Position numbers and translations under genes: made by a program
Part shown: positions 19,016-25,759 of the stretch, one piece after another
Layout: each line of letters begins with the position of its first letter
Position numbering within the stretch: position 1 is the stretch's first letter
The notes under the pieces: model-generated
What the model saw: only the letters and a program-made list of their open reading frames with translations
Databases searched by the model: none
Told to the model about the DNA's origin: nothing
Source: Sedimentitalea arenosa
GTDB taxonomy: Bacteria; Pseudomonadota; Alphaproteobacteria; Rhodobacterales; Rhodobacteraceae
NCBI RefSeq assembly: GCF_016428585.1
Contig: NZ_JAELVR010000011.1
Location: 124,001-188,000, forward strand
Direction: 5' to 3'
Length of the DNA stretch: 64,000 bases

Positions 19016-19322
19016 CGTCGCGCACACCGCTGAAAAAAGCGCCGACGAACCGCTGTGTCCGGGGAGGCAACGCGGATGGATGAGATGCGGTTCTGGACGG
19101 CTTGCTCCAAGGCGCGCAAAGCGTGTGGACGGTTCTAAAGCAACACGCCGATCTGGTTGTCCGGCGACACGGGTGTCGTGCCTGACAGCGGGGAACGCCG
19201 CTTGTCCCGCGGCCATTCCCGATCACTAGGTTCCAGCTCTTTTCAAACGCAAAACGGGCAGGTTTGCCCTGCCCGTTTTGTTCGATTGAAAACCGAAGTT
19301 TTGACGATGCTTGTATACGGCG
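19016..19322. other. 307-base intergenic region
   Basis: Holds a bidirectional terminator at 19251-19279. No tRNA, convincing small gene or promoter motif is seen in the rest. It separates the plus-strand greA unit from the minus-strand stress genes. Confidence 0.5.
19251..19279. terminator. bidirectional terminator
   Basis: AAAACGGGCAGG and CCTGCCCGTTTT pair perfectly around a five-base loop, with A- and T-runs at both ends. It lies between the converging membrane-protein gene and the PNPOx-like gene. Confidence 0.88.
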
Positions 19323-19829
19323 TCAGGCCGCGACGTTGAAGTCGATCACCATGTGCTCTCCGACGTCCGGACGCACATCGGTGGCCAGAGCGCGCACCAT
19401 TTCGATGCCGAATTGCACCGGCCCGACGGTGCTGCGCCAGACAGACGCAGACGCCAGAGGCATCCTCAGCAGCACCACCTCGGGGTCGTCGACACCGCCC
19501 TCGAACCAGGCTTCGACCATTGGCGACCATATAGTTTCAAGTCGCTCCCGGTCATTGCTTTGCCCGATCGGGCCGGACATGCAGGCGTAAAAGTCGTCCT
19601 TGTCCGAAGTTATGGTAAAGTGTGCCGTCCCGCCGCTGCCGATGGCCCGCACCAAGTCTGTTTGACGCGCGGTGACATACCACAACTCCCGCGTGTCGGG
19701 GTCGGCGAAATGCGTCATCGGCTGCATGTGCTGGCCGGACCCCTCGACGCCGAGCATGCCTGTGCGGCATGTGCCAAGCATATCGAACAGGTCATCGGCC
19801 ATCTTCTTCTGTTCAGCTTGTGTGGCCAT
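19323..19829 (-). CDS. pyridoxamine 5'-phosphate oxidase-like stress protein
   Basis: A 168-residue protein of the split-barrel flavin-binding fold, resembling the general stress protein 26 group (LGTCRTGMLGVEGSGQHMQPMTHFADPD, then ELWYVTARQTDLVRAI and TSDKDDFYACMSG). Members bind FMN or FAD and are commonly stress-induced. It starts one base after the csbD-like stop, so the two are cotranscribed from the EcfG-type promoter at 20064-20089. The substrate is unknown. Confidence 0.85.
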   Translation of the reverse strand: MATQAEQKKMADDLFDMLGTCRTGMLGVEGSGQHMQPMTHFADPDTRELWYVTARQTDLVRAIGSGGTAHFTITSDKDDFYACMSGPIGQSNDRERLETIWSPMVEAWFEGGVDDPEVVLLRMPLASASVWRSTVGPVQFGIEMVRALATDVRPDVGEHMVIDFNVAA

Positions 19830-19830
19830 G

Positions 19831-20031
19831 TCACGCCACCTTCTTCATCCAATTGTCGAGCGCGTCCTTGGCCTCTTCACGGGTCTTGCCATAGCGCTCC
19901 TGAATCAGGCCTTCGAGCTTTTCGCGATTGCCGTCGGCTTCCGCCAAGTCATCATCCGTCAGTTCGCCCCACTCGGCTTGGATGTCGCCCTTCATCTGTT
20001 TCCATTTGCCTTCGATCTGGTCCCAATTCAT
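19831..20031 (-). CDS. CsbD-like stress protein
   Basis: A 66-residue hydrophilic protein with the CsbD signature (MNWDQIEGKWKQMKGDIQAE, then GKTREEAKDALDNWMKK). Members are abundant general-stress proteins of unknown mechanism. The start at 20031 is chosen because AAGGAGACCGTT lies just before it and the family begins with this sequence. A perfect EcfG-type promoter is 33 bases upstream of the ATG. Confidence 0.92.
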   Translation of the reverse strand: MNWDQIEGKWKQMKGDIQAEWGELTDDDLAEADGNREKLEGLIQERYGKTREEAKDALDNWMKKVA

Positions 20032-20063
20032 AACGGTCTCCTTCTTGTTTGCTTCTGCCACTC

Positions 20064-20089
20064 AACGCCGCTCCAGAGCGTCGGGTTCC
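20064..20089 (-). promoter_or_regulatory. EcfG-type promoter for csbD-like operon
   Basis: On the minus strand GGAAC (20089-20085), 17 bases, then CGTT (20067-20064): the alphaproteobacterial EcfG general-stress consensus, pointed at the CsbD gene. Confidence 0.85.
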
Positions 20090-20103
20090 GCATGGCCAAA
20101 AAT

Positions 20104-21354
20104 TCATGCCCTCTGCTTCAATCCGTCCACGAAGCGCTCGAAGGTTTCCAGATGGGTCGAGTCGCTGATCTCGTCGCGGCAGCGCGACAGGACGCTGCGC
20201 AGATGCTTGTCGCAGAGCGGATCGTCCTTCACATATGGAAAGGACGCGCCGAACCCGGTGTCCAGAAGCCGCTGGAAGGTCGCCGGTATCGTCCTGACCG
20301 GTCCGCCACTGCGCCCCGCAAGGCCGCCATTGTGGTTGGCGGCAACAACCACCGCGGCATGCAACCAGTTCAGGCAGTTGATCGCCGTGAAGGGATCGTT
20401 GATGCCGGGAGACAAAGCACGGGCGATCATCTCGACCAGTTGGTCGACCATGAAGAACAGGTTCTGTGTGTCGCTCGGGTTCTCGCCCAGGGCGAAACAG
20501 CCGCGCAGTTCCGGGACGAGTTCGTCGGGCACTTCCGGCCCCCAGATCTTGAGAATGGCGCTGTCTTCGTTGATGAACTCGCCATGCGGCACCGGAACGT
20601 CGATGACCCAGTCGTTCTGCTCGGCCAGTTGTTCCAGTCGCGACTTGTCGAGGGTCTGGATATAGCCGCACTGTTTCAACGCCAGCTCGGTATCCGGGTC
20701 TCGCGACGGGATCGGGGTCACCTTCTCCGTCTCGTCCTTCCGCTCTTCCGCCTGATCGTCGATCAGTGCCTTGAGATCGCGAATGAGCCGCTTGCCGATA
20801 TCCGCCGTAATGTTGGACACGTTGATGATCTCGGGAATGTGGTGCACGAAATAGATGACGGTCAGGACCGATACGAGCGTCAGCAGGAAGGCCAGCGTGA
20901 TGGCGAGATGCGGCACGAACAGGACGCTGTCCTGCAGTGCGCCGCCCGGTTGCTCGCCCTGGATCGCGCGCGCCACGAAGAGCGCATAAACGAAGGTCGA
21001 CACCAGGATGCCGAGACTGCGCTGGTTACCCCGGTCGCGCATGAAATTGCCGATCAGTCGGGGGCCGAAATTTCCCGCGGCGAAGGACACCGCGACGATG
21101 GTCATCGAGAACATCACGCCTGCCACGCCGAACACCGATTGCGAGATGATCCCCATCAACGCGCGCGCGCCATCCACCTGGGTGTCGCGAAGCGTTTCGG
21201 GCAGCAACTTGACCAGCCATTCCGCGTTGCGGTCGAGATAAAGCATAGCTTCGGCCAGCAGAATCGCCAAGATGACGAGTGTCGCCGGCAAGAACCAGTA
21301 GCTCGCCTGAATGTCCTGGATCTGTTTCGCGATGAATGCGCGGTATGATTTCAT
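20104..21354 (-). CDS. DUF2254 membrane protein
   Basis: A 416-residue integral membrane protein. Hydrophobic helices are visible at about residues 20-36, 67-93, 112-128 and 145-170, followed by a large cytoplasmic C-terminal part (NNHRGLAGRSGG-type region and helical tail). The segment SVFGVAGVMFSMTIVAVSFAAGNFGPR is characteristic of DUF2254. Function is not established. It has its own EcfG-type promoter upstream, back-to-back with that of the transporter gene, so it is probably a stress-response output. Confidence 0.88.
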   Translation of the reverse strand: MKSYRAFIAKQIQDIQASYWFLPATLVILAILLAEAMLYLDRNAEWLVKLLPETLRDTQVDGARALMGIISQSVFGVAGVMFSMTIVAVSFAAGNFGPRLIGNFMRDRGNQRSLGILVSTFVYALFVARAIQGEQPGGALQDSVLFVPHLAITLAFLLTLVSVLTVIYFVHHIPEIINVSNITADIGKRLIRDLKALIDDQAEERKDETEKVTPIPSRDPDTELALKQCGYIQTLDKSRLEQLAEQNDWVIDVPVPHGEFINEDSAILKIWGPEVPDELVPELRGCFALGENPSDTQNLFFMVDQLVEMIARALSPGINDPFTAINCLNWLHAAVVVAANHNGGLAGRSGGPVRTIPATFQRLLDTGFGASFPYVKDDPLCDKHLRSVLSRCRDEISDSTHLETFERFVDGLKQRA

Positions 21355-21433
21355 GAATCTGCGGTCCCATCATGGCAGGACCGACAATCGGACCTGCACA
21401 AGCGCCAGCAGACAACGCCTCCCGACCGGGATC

Positions 21434-21458
21434 AACGCCTTTGGCACCGGCCGGTTCC
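21434..21458 (-). promoter_or_regulatory. EcfG-type promoter for DUF2254 gene
   Basis: Minus strand GGAAC (21458-21454), 16 bases, CGTT (21437-21434), giving a predicted 5' leader of about 70 bases before the DUF2254 start. Confidence 0.82.
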
Positions 21459-21464
21459 TTTTAG

Positions 21465-21490
21465 GGAACAGAACTGCAGCATTGCGCGTT
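21465..21490 (+). promoter_or_regulatory. EcfG-type promoter for formate/nitrite-family transporter
   Basis: Plus strand GGAAC (21465-21469), 17 bases, CGTT (21487-21490), about 38 bases before the transporter ATG. It lies six bases from the divergent site at 21434-21458. Confidence 0.82.
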
Positions 21491-21528
21491 ATCAAGGGTT
21501 GCATTGCGCCTCAGAGCCCGGAGCCCCC

Positions 21529-22362
21529 ATGACCGACAAGAAAAACGCCACCAATACCGATCAAGAGGCCGAGGAGATCGAGGAACGGTCCGTCGAAGAA
21601 GCAGCCGCACTGTCTCCCAAGCTGATCTACGAGGTGGTGCGCAAGGACGGCGAAGAGGAGATGTCTCGTCCGACCCTGTCGCTGATCTGGTCGGGCATCG
21701 CCGCGGGCATCATGATCAGCTTTTCTGTGCTGGGGGAGGCAGTATTCCGCACGCACCTTCCCGAAGGCCCCTCCCGGTTTCTCATCGAAAACCTCGGCTA
21801 TACCTTCGGGTTCCTGCTGGTGATCCTCGGGCGGATGCAGCTGTTCACCGAGAACACGATCACGTCGGTCCTGCCATTGATGAGCGAGCCCGGGTTCGCC
21901 AAGCTGCGCGCCGTGGGACGACTCTGGGGCATCGTGCTTTGCGCCAACGTCGTCGGGGCTTACGCCGCGGCACTGATGATCGCCTTTACTCCGGCAGTGC
22001 CTGCCGATCTGATCCCTGCGATCACCGATCTGTCCGCCCACGCGATGGGGATGTCGCCCTCGGACGGATTCGCGCGTGCCATTCCGGCCGGGGTTCTGGT
22101 GGCCGCCATCGTCTGGATGATGCCACAGGCCGAGGAAGCGTCGTTTTTCGTGATCCTCGTTTTCACCTGGCTGATCGCGGCCGGGGATTTCGCCCATATC
22201 GTGGCCGGGTCGGTCGAAATGGCCTTCCTTCACGTGACGGGCGCCTTGTCGCTCTATGATGCGGTGTTCGGGTTTTTTATTCCGGTCCTTCTGGGCAACA
22301 TCATCGGCGGCACTGTGATCTTCGCCATGATGGCGTGGGGGCAGGTAAAGGAAGAACTGTGA
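21529..22362 (+). CDS. formate/nitrite transporter family protein (YfdC-like)
   Basis: A 277-residue inner-membrane protein with a charged, acidic N-terminal tail of about 55 residues (DQEAEEIEERSVEEAAAL), then six predicted membrane segments of the FNT fold. Family landmarks are SLIWSGIAAGIMISFSVLGEA, FTENTITSVLPLM and LLGNIIGGTVIFAMMAWGQ. The long acidic N-terminus is typical of the YfdC branch, whose substrate is unproven, rather than FocA or NirC. The EcfG-type promoter argues for a stress role, not for nitrite uptake in denitrification, despite the nearby nir genes. Confidence 0.88.
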   Translation: MTDKKNATNTDQEAEEIEERSVEEAAALSPKLIYEVVRKDGEEEMSRPTLSLIWSGIAAGIMISFSVLGEAVFRTHLPEGPSRFLIENLGYTFGFLLVILGRMQLFTENTITSVLPLMSEPGFAKLRAVGRLWGIVLCANVVGAYAAALMIAFTPAVPADLIPAITDLSAHAMGMSPSDGFARAIPAGVLVAAIVWMMPQAEEASFFVILVFTWLIAAGDFAHIVAGSVEMAFLHVTGALSLYDAVFGFFIPVLLGNIIGGTVIFAMMAWGQVKEEL

Positions 22363-22371
22363 GGCGGGGGC

Positions 22372-22396
22372 GGAACCTATGGCGCTGTCAGACGTT
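22372..22396 (+). promoter_or_regulatory. EcfG-type promoter for PLDc_N gene
   Basis: Plus strand GGAAC (22372-22376), 16 bases, CGTT (22393-22396), about 60 bases before the 63-residue membrane-protein gene. Confidence 0.82.
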
Positions 22397-22458
22397 TGAT
22401 CTGCATTCGCGGCCCCGCGCATTTGCGTGATCGGCCGACCTGAGACAGGAGAGACAAA

Positions 22459-22650
22459 ATGTTGGAAGTGACAGGACTGGGCGGAGTGATCATCCTCGCG
22501 CTCGACATCTGGGCGATCGTTTCGATCGTCGGATCATCGGCGAGCACTGGCAAGAAAGTGCTCTGGACTTTGCTCGTGCTGCTGCTCCCGGTCGTGGGTT
22601 TCATCATCTGGCTGCTGGCTGGTCCGCGGTCCACCGCGAGTCGGGTCTGA
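22459..22650 (+). CDS. PLDc_N domain small membrane protein
   Basis: A 63-residue protein with two membrane helices separated by a short polar loop (GGVIILALDIWAIVSIVGSS, then KVLWTLLVLLLPVVGFIIWLL ending AGPR). This matches the PLDc_N/YxlE module found alone or before cardiolipin synthases. GACAGGAGAGACAAA is the ribosome site. It has an EcfG-type promoter and its own terminator, so it is a monocistronic stress gene. Mechanism unknown. Confidence 0.88.
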   Translation: MLEVTGLGGVIILALDIWAIVSIVGSSASTGKKVLWTLLVLLLPVVGFIIWLLAGPRSTASRV

Positions 22651-22678
22651 CACAGACGTAATGTGACAAAGCGAGAAG

Positions 22679-22702
22679 ACGGGCGGCGACGCCCGTTTTT
22701 TT
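22679..22702 (+). terminator. terminator after PLDc_N gene
   Basis: ACGGGCG and CGCCCGT form a stem with a GCGA tetraloop, followed by a run of six or more T. Confidence 0.88.
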
Positions 22703-22722
22703 GTTTCGAGGCATTCAGACGA

Positions 22723-22753
22723 CAAAAAAGGCGGGTCTGATTGGACCCGCCTT
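22723..22753 (-). terminator. terminator after DUF883 gene
   Basis: On the minus strand AAGGCGGGTC pairs with GACCCGCCTT around a six-base loop, then TTTTTTG. It ends the gene at 22787-23113. Confidence 0.88.
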
Positions 22754-22786
22754 AAACACCACTCCGGCATTACGCCGACTGTTGAA

Positions 22787-23113
22787 TTACTTGCGGCCAC
22801 TCATCCAGCCGACCAGAAAACCAATGCCGACTGCGATTCCCAGCGCCGTTGCGGGCTGGGTGCGGACAAACTCACTCGATTGCGCCTTGGCGAGTTCGGC
22901 CTGTTGCAGGGCCCGGTCGGACACCTCGCGACCAGCGGCCTTCGCTTGATCGACGCGCTCGGACGCAGCTGCGCTGAGCTTTTCGCCTTGGGCTTTGCCC
23001 ATGTCGGCGATGATTTCTGTCAGCCCGGCCAGGTCGGAGCGCAGGGTGTCTATCTGTTGTGTGAGATCCGCTGTCGTCGCTTCGCCGGATCCGTTGGTGG
23101 ATGTACGTGCCAT
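22787..23113 (-). CDS. DUF883 (ElaB/YqjD-like) protein
   Basis: A 108-residue protein with a long amphipathic helical region ([24 protein letters not shown] ... [29 protein letters not shown], quoted in parts) and a C-terminal membrane anchor with the family ending [17 protein letters not shown]. Relatives in E. coli are tail-anchored, ribosome-associated, stationary-phase proteins. The ATG at 23113 follows AAGGAGATTGAAG. A perfect EcfG-type promoter lies upstream. Confidence 0.88.
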   Translation of the reverse strand: MARTSTNGSGEATTADLTQQIDTLRSDLAGLTEIIADMGKAQGEKLSAAASERVDQAKAAGREVSDRALQQAELAKAQSSEFVRTQPATALGIAVGIGFLVGWMSGRK

Positions 23114-23150
23114 CTTCAATCTCCTTGGTCTGCTTCAAGTTTCTCATGCC

Positions 23151-23176
23151 AACGCAGCTGGGCGGCACATGGTTCC
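23151..23176 (-). promoter_or_regulatory. EcfG-type promoter for DUF883 gene
   Basis: Minus strand GGAAC (23176-23172), 17 bases, CGTT (23154-23151), 38 bases upstream of the DUF883 start. Confidence 0.85.
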
Positions 23177-23210
23177 GCGCGCGACGCGGCGTCACGAAAC
23201 GGGACGCGAT

Positions 23211-23235
23211 GGAACCGTTCTTGGCGTCTGGCGTT
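23211..23235 (+). promoter_or_regulatory. EcfG-type promoter for DUF1328 gene
   Basis: Plus strand GGAAC (23211-23215), 16 bases, CGTT (23232-23235), followed by TCTTTT. It is divergent from the DUF883 promoter and may also serve the Dps-like gene further downstream. Confidence 0.85.
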
Positions 23236-23293
23236 CTTTTCGCAGGACGGTGTCATCCAGATGCCGAGAACGCAACACGCAAAGGAGACTACC

Positions 23294-23452
23294 ATGCTCT
23301 ATTGGGCCCTCACTTTTCTGATCGTCGCCTTGATTGCCGGCGTCTTCGGCTTCGGTGGCATTGCATCCGCCTCGGCCGGGATCGCGCAAATCCTGTTCGT
23401 CATTTTCTTGGTGCTGTTCATCGGCGCGCTGATCATGCGGGCGGTGCGATAA
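23294..23452 (+). CDS. DUF1328 small membrane protein
   Basis: A 52-residue protein with two hydrophobic helices: [20 protein letters not shown], a glycine-rich turn ([11 protein letters not shown]), then [17 protein letters not shown]. This is the DUF1328/YtjA family, small inner-membrane proteins often linked to stress regulons. AAAGGAGACTACC is the ribosome site and an EcfG-type promoter lies upstream. Mechanism unknown. Confidence 0.92.
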   Translation: MLYWALTFLIVALIAGVFGFGGIASASAGIAQILFVIFLVLFIGALIMRAVR

Positions 23453-23487
23453 GCTGTCTCTTCTCGCTTTCTCCAGAGTAATCCCCT

Positions 23488-23515
23488 GAACCACGCCAAA
23501 CGGCGTGGTTCTTTC
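23488..23515 (+). terminator. hairpin between DUF1328 and dps-like gene
   Basis: GAACCACGCC and GGCGTGGTTC form a ten-base stem with a four-base loop, followed by TTTCC. The short T-run suggests partial termination, so the Dps-like gene could be reached by read-through. Confidence 0.55.
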
Positions 23516-23539
23516 CAACACAATCAGAAAGGAAAAATC

Positions 23540-24037
23540 ATGAATTCCGCAATGAATGTCGTTCCCGAAACCAAGAGCTTTGCGACCGGCCCGCAGAACA
23601 CCGAAGCGCTGGCGACAGCGATCGCCAACGTGCTGTCCGACACCTATCGCCTTATGTTCAAGACCCACGCCTATCACTGGAACGTGGAAGGGCCGCTGTT
23701 CTATTCGCTGCACAAGCTGACCGAGGAACAGTACGAAGACCTGTTCGCCGCCGCCGACGAACTGGCCGAACGCATCCGCGCTCTGGGTCACATGGCACCG
23801 ATGAAGCTGGCCGACATCACCTCGCAATCCGTGGTGAAAGACTTGGAGGACATCCCGTCCGCCGGGGAAATGTGCGAAGATCTGGCCAACGATCATGAGC
23901 GTATCGCGCACCGGATGCACGCGCTGATCGAGTTGTCCGGCAAGCACCGCGATGCCGTGACCGAAGACATGGCCACCGCGCGCTCGTCCGTGCATGAACA
24001 GGCGGTCTGGATGCTGCGGGCCATTGCAGCCAAGTAA
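23540..24037 (+). CDS. dps: Dps-family ferritin-like protein
   Basis: A 165-residue four-helix-bundle protein that stores iron and protects DNA from oxidative damage. The ferroxidase-site signature is present: KTHAYHWNVEGPLFYSLHKL, then LFAAADELAERIRALG. The C-terminal helix ends HEQAVWMLRAIAAK. GAAAGGAAAAATC precedes the ATG. I see no separate EcfG site directly before it, so it may depend on read-through from the DUF1328 promoter. Dps paralogues are known general-stress targets in alphaproteobacteria. Confidence 0.9.
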   Translation: MNSAMNVVPETKSFATGPQNTEALATAIANVLSDTYRLMFKTHAYHWNVEGPLFYSLHKLTEEQYEDLFAAADELAERIRALGHMAPMKLADITSQSVVKDLEDIPSAGEMCEDLANDHERIAHRMHALIELSGKHRDAVTEDMATARSSVHEQAVWMLRAIAAK

Positions 24038-24055
24038 AACCACCGTCACACAAAG

Positions 24056-24085
24056 AAAAACCCCGCGCGCCGCGCGGGGTTTTTT
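24056..24085. terminator. bidirectional terminator between dps and phyR
   Basis: The palindrome CCCCGCGCG-C-CGCGCGGGG is flanked by AAAAA and TTTTTT, serving both converging genes. Confidence 0.92.
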
Positions 24086-24106
24086 GGTTTCGGGGGTGCC
24101 CTTTTC

Positions 24107-24919
24107 TTAGATCCGCAGCTTTTCGGTGGATGCGAAGAACATTGCCTGGCTGACCGCGGATTGCACTTGGCTTTCCTTGTAGGGCTTTGAGATCAGGAAG
24201 GCCGGTTCTGGACGTTCACCGGTCAACAGGCGTTCAGGGAAAGCGGTGATGAAGATCACCGGGCTGTCGCCAAGCTCTGCGAGCAGATCATTGACCGCAT
24301 CGATGCCCGACGAATTGTCGGCAAGCTGGATATCCGCGAGGATCAGATCGGGACGCTTGTCCCGGCCCAGGGCGACTGCCTCTGCACGGGTACGCCCGAT
24401 GCCTGTCACCTCGTGACCGAGATCCATCACGATCGAGCGGATATCCTCGGCAATGATCGGTTCGTCTTCGATGATCAGCACGCGCCCAGCGATGCTGTCC
24501 TGCATGTCAGCCTGCGCCCGGTCGATGAAGCCGCGAATATCGTCTTCGGTGACGTTCATGATATGCGCGATGTCCGCATAGCCAAAATCCTCAAGCGTCG
24601 ACAACAAGAGCGCCTCGCGCGTGTTGACCGGCAACGAGGCGAGGTGGTTCTGCGCCCGGATCAGACGGCCGGAGGTTTCCTCTGCCACCGGTGCGCCGCT
24701 GGAGGACCAGATCGCGTGAAACGCCTTGAACAGTCCGACCCGCACGGACACATCCGGATCCAGTGCGCCGGCATCCTGAAGAATGGCTTCGAGCGTTGCC
24801 AGCGCATACTGATCTCCGCTGGTCTGTGACCCGGTCAGTGCACGCGCATAGCGACGAAGATAGGGGAGTTGCGCCGCGATCTGATCGGAACGGTCGACGT
24901 GATCCTGTGTCTCTGACAT
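24107..24919 (-). CDS. phyR: general stress response regulator PhyR
   Basis: Anti-anti-sigma response regulator. The 270-residue protein has a sigma-factor-like N-terminal domain (LPYLRRYARALTGSQTSGDQY through VTEDDIRGFIDRAQ, about residues 18-135) and a C-terminal receiver domain (LIIEDEPIIAEDI, phospho-acceptor Asp196 in LILADIQLAD, FITAFPERLL, and the conserved lysine in SKPY). When phosphorylated, the sigma-like domain sequesters NepR and frees EcfG. The start at 24919 follows AAAAAAGGCGAAAAA. It is divergent from nepR-ecfG across a shared promoter region. Confidence 0.97.
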   Translation of the reverse strand: MSETQDHVDRSDQIAAQLPYLRRYARALTGSQTSGDQYALATLEAILQDAGALDPDVSVRVGLFKAFHAIWSSSGAPVAEETSGRLIRAQNHLASLPVNTREALLLSTLEDFGYADIAHIMNVTEDDIRGFIDRAQADMQDSIAGRVLIIEDEPIIAEDIRSIVMDLGHEVTGIGRTRAEAVALGRDKRPDLILADIQLADNSSGIDAVNDLLAELGDSPVIFITAFPERLLTGERPEPAFLISKPYKESQVQSAVSQAMFFASTEKLRI

Positions 24920-24944
24920 TTTTTCGCCTTTTTTGCTTTTTGCC

Positions 24945-24969
24945 GGAACCAACACGCGAGCTGCACGTT
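24945..24969 (+). promoter_or_regulatory. EcfG-type promoter for nepR-ecfG
   Basis: Plus strand GGAAC (24945-24949), 16 bases, CGTT (24966-24969), about 53 bases before nepR. It implies that the sigma factor activates its own operon. Confidence 0.88.
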
Positions 24970-24976
24970 TGGTTCC
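24951..24976 (-). promoter_or_regulatory. near-consensus EcfG promoter for phyR
   Basis: Minus strand GGAAC (24976-24972), 17 bases, TGTT (24954-24951; one mismatch to CGTT), about 31 bases before phyR. It overlaps the divergent nepR promoter. Confidence 0.6.
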
Positions 24977-25022
24977 ACGTGCGCGCGACATATTTTCGGG
25001 AATTCGAAGGACAATCAACCCA

Positions 25023-25205
25023 ATGGCAGGTGGCAAGAACAAGGACGGGACAAGGGCAGCCCGGATCATCGATGAAAATCTGAAGCTGGTCTATTCCGAC
25101 CTGGTTCAGGAGGACCTCCCCGACAGGTTCAAGGACCTGCTTGCGCTGCTCAAGGCGCAGGACGCAGAAACCTCGCACGACGAAGACAAGAAAGGCCGAA
25201 AATGA
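25023..25205 (+). CDS. nepR: anti-sigma factor NepR
   Basis: A 60-residue protein that holds EcfG inactive until phospho-PhyR binds it. The conserved core is RIIDENLKLVYSDLVQEDLP followed by DRFKDLLALLKAQD, the two-helix NepR fold, with charged disordered ends. Its stop overlaps the ecfG start (ATGA), so the anti-sigma and sigma factors are made in linked amounts. It lies between phyR and ecfG, the classical arrangement. Confidence 0.96.
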   Translation: MAGGKNKDGTRAARIIDENLKLVYSDLVQEDLPDRFKDLLALLKAQDAETSHDEDKKGRK

Positions 25206-25759
25206 GTGAACCCGACCCGAGAGATGGGCTGGTGGATCACCTTCCGGCCCTGCGCGCCTTCGCGCTCAGCTTGACGCGAAACGGTGCGACCGCCGATGAC
25301 ATGGTACAGGACACTGTGGTCAAGGCATGGACCAATATCGACAAGTTCAAGCCCGGCACGAACATGCGTGCGTGGCTCTTCACCATCCTGCGCAATACCT
25401 ACTATTCCAGCCGCCGAAAGCTGAACCGCGAGGTCGCCGATGTCGATGGTGTGTTTGCCGGGAGCGTTTCGGTCAAACCCGATCACGATGGGCGCATGCA
25501 ATTGGCGGATTTCAAGAAAGCCTTTGAAACCCTGCCCGACGAACAGCGCGAGGCGCTGGTTCTGGTCGGGGCCGCCGGATTCACCTACGAGGAAGCGGCC
25601 GAGACCTGCGGCGTGGCGATCGGCACGATCAAGAGCCGCGCCAACCGCGGGCGGGCCCGGCTTGCGGAACTTCTGGAGCTCGAAGACGGCGGCGTGACCG
25701 AACTGACCGACAACGCAACAATGGCCGTGGTGGCCGGATCCCCCGAGGTCAACCGGTGA
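25202..25759 (+). CDS. ecfG: general stress ECF sigma factor EcfG
   Basis: A 185-residue ECF sigma factor (ECF15-like). Region 2 is near residues 12-75 (LPALRAFALSLTRNGATADD, MVQDTVVKAWTNIDKF, MRAWLFTILRNTYYSSRRK) and region 4 near 105-160 (ETLPDEQREALVLVGAAGFT, YEEAAETCGVAIGTIKSRAN). The family-typical MVQDTVVKAW is present. It directs RNA polymerase to GGAAC-N16/17-CGTT promoters, several of which occur in the preceding 5 kb. The stop overlaps the GTG of the kinase gene. Confidence 0.97.
   Translation: MSEPDPRDGLVDHLPALRAFALSLTRNGATADDMVQDTVVKAWTNIDKFKPGTNMRAWLFTILRNTYYSSRRKLNREVADVDGVFAGSVSVKPDHDGRMQLADFKKAFETLPDEQREALVLVGAAGFTYEEAAETCGVAIGTIKSRANRGRARLAELLELEDGGVTELTDNATMAVVAGSPEVNR

Noticed and set aside
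19016-19250. Possible tRNA or small gene in the long gap after 19015
   Set aside because: No cloverleaf with a TTCRA-type loop is visible, and the short frames have no ribosome site or family resemblance.
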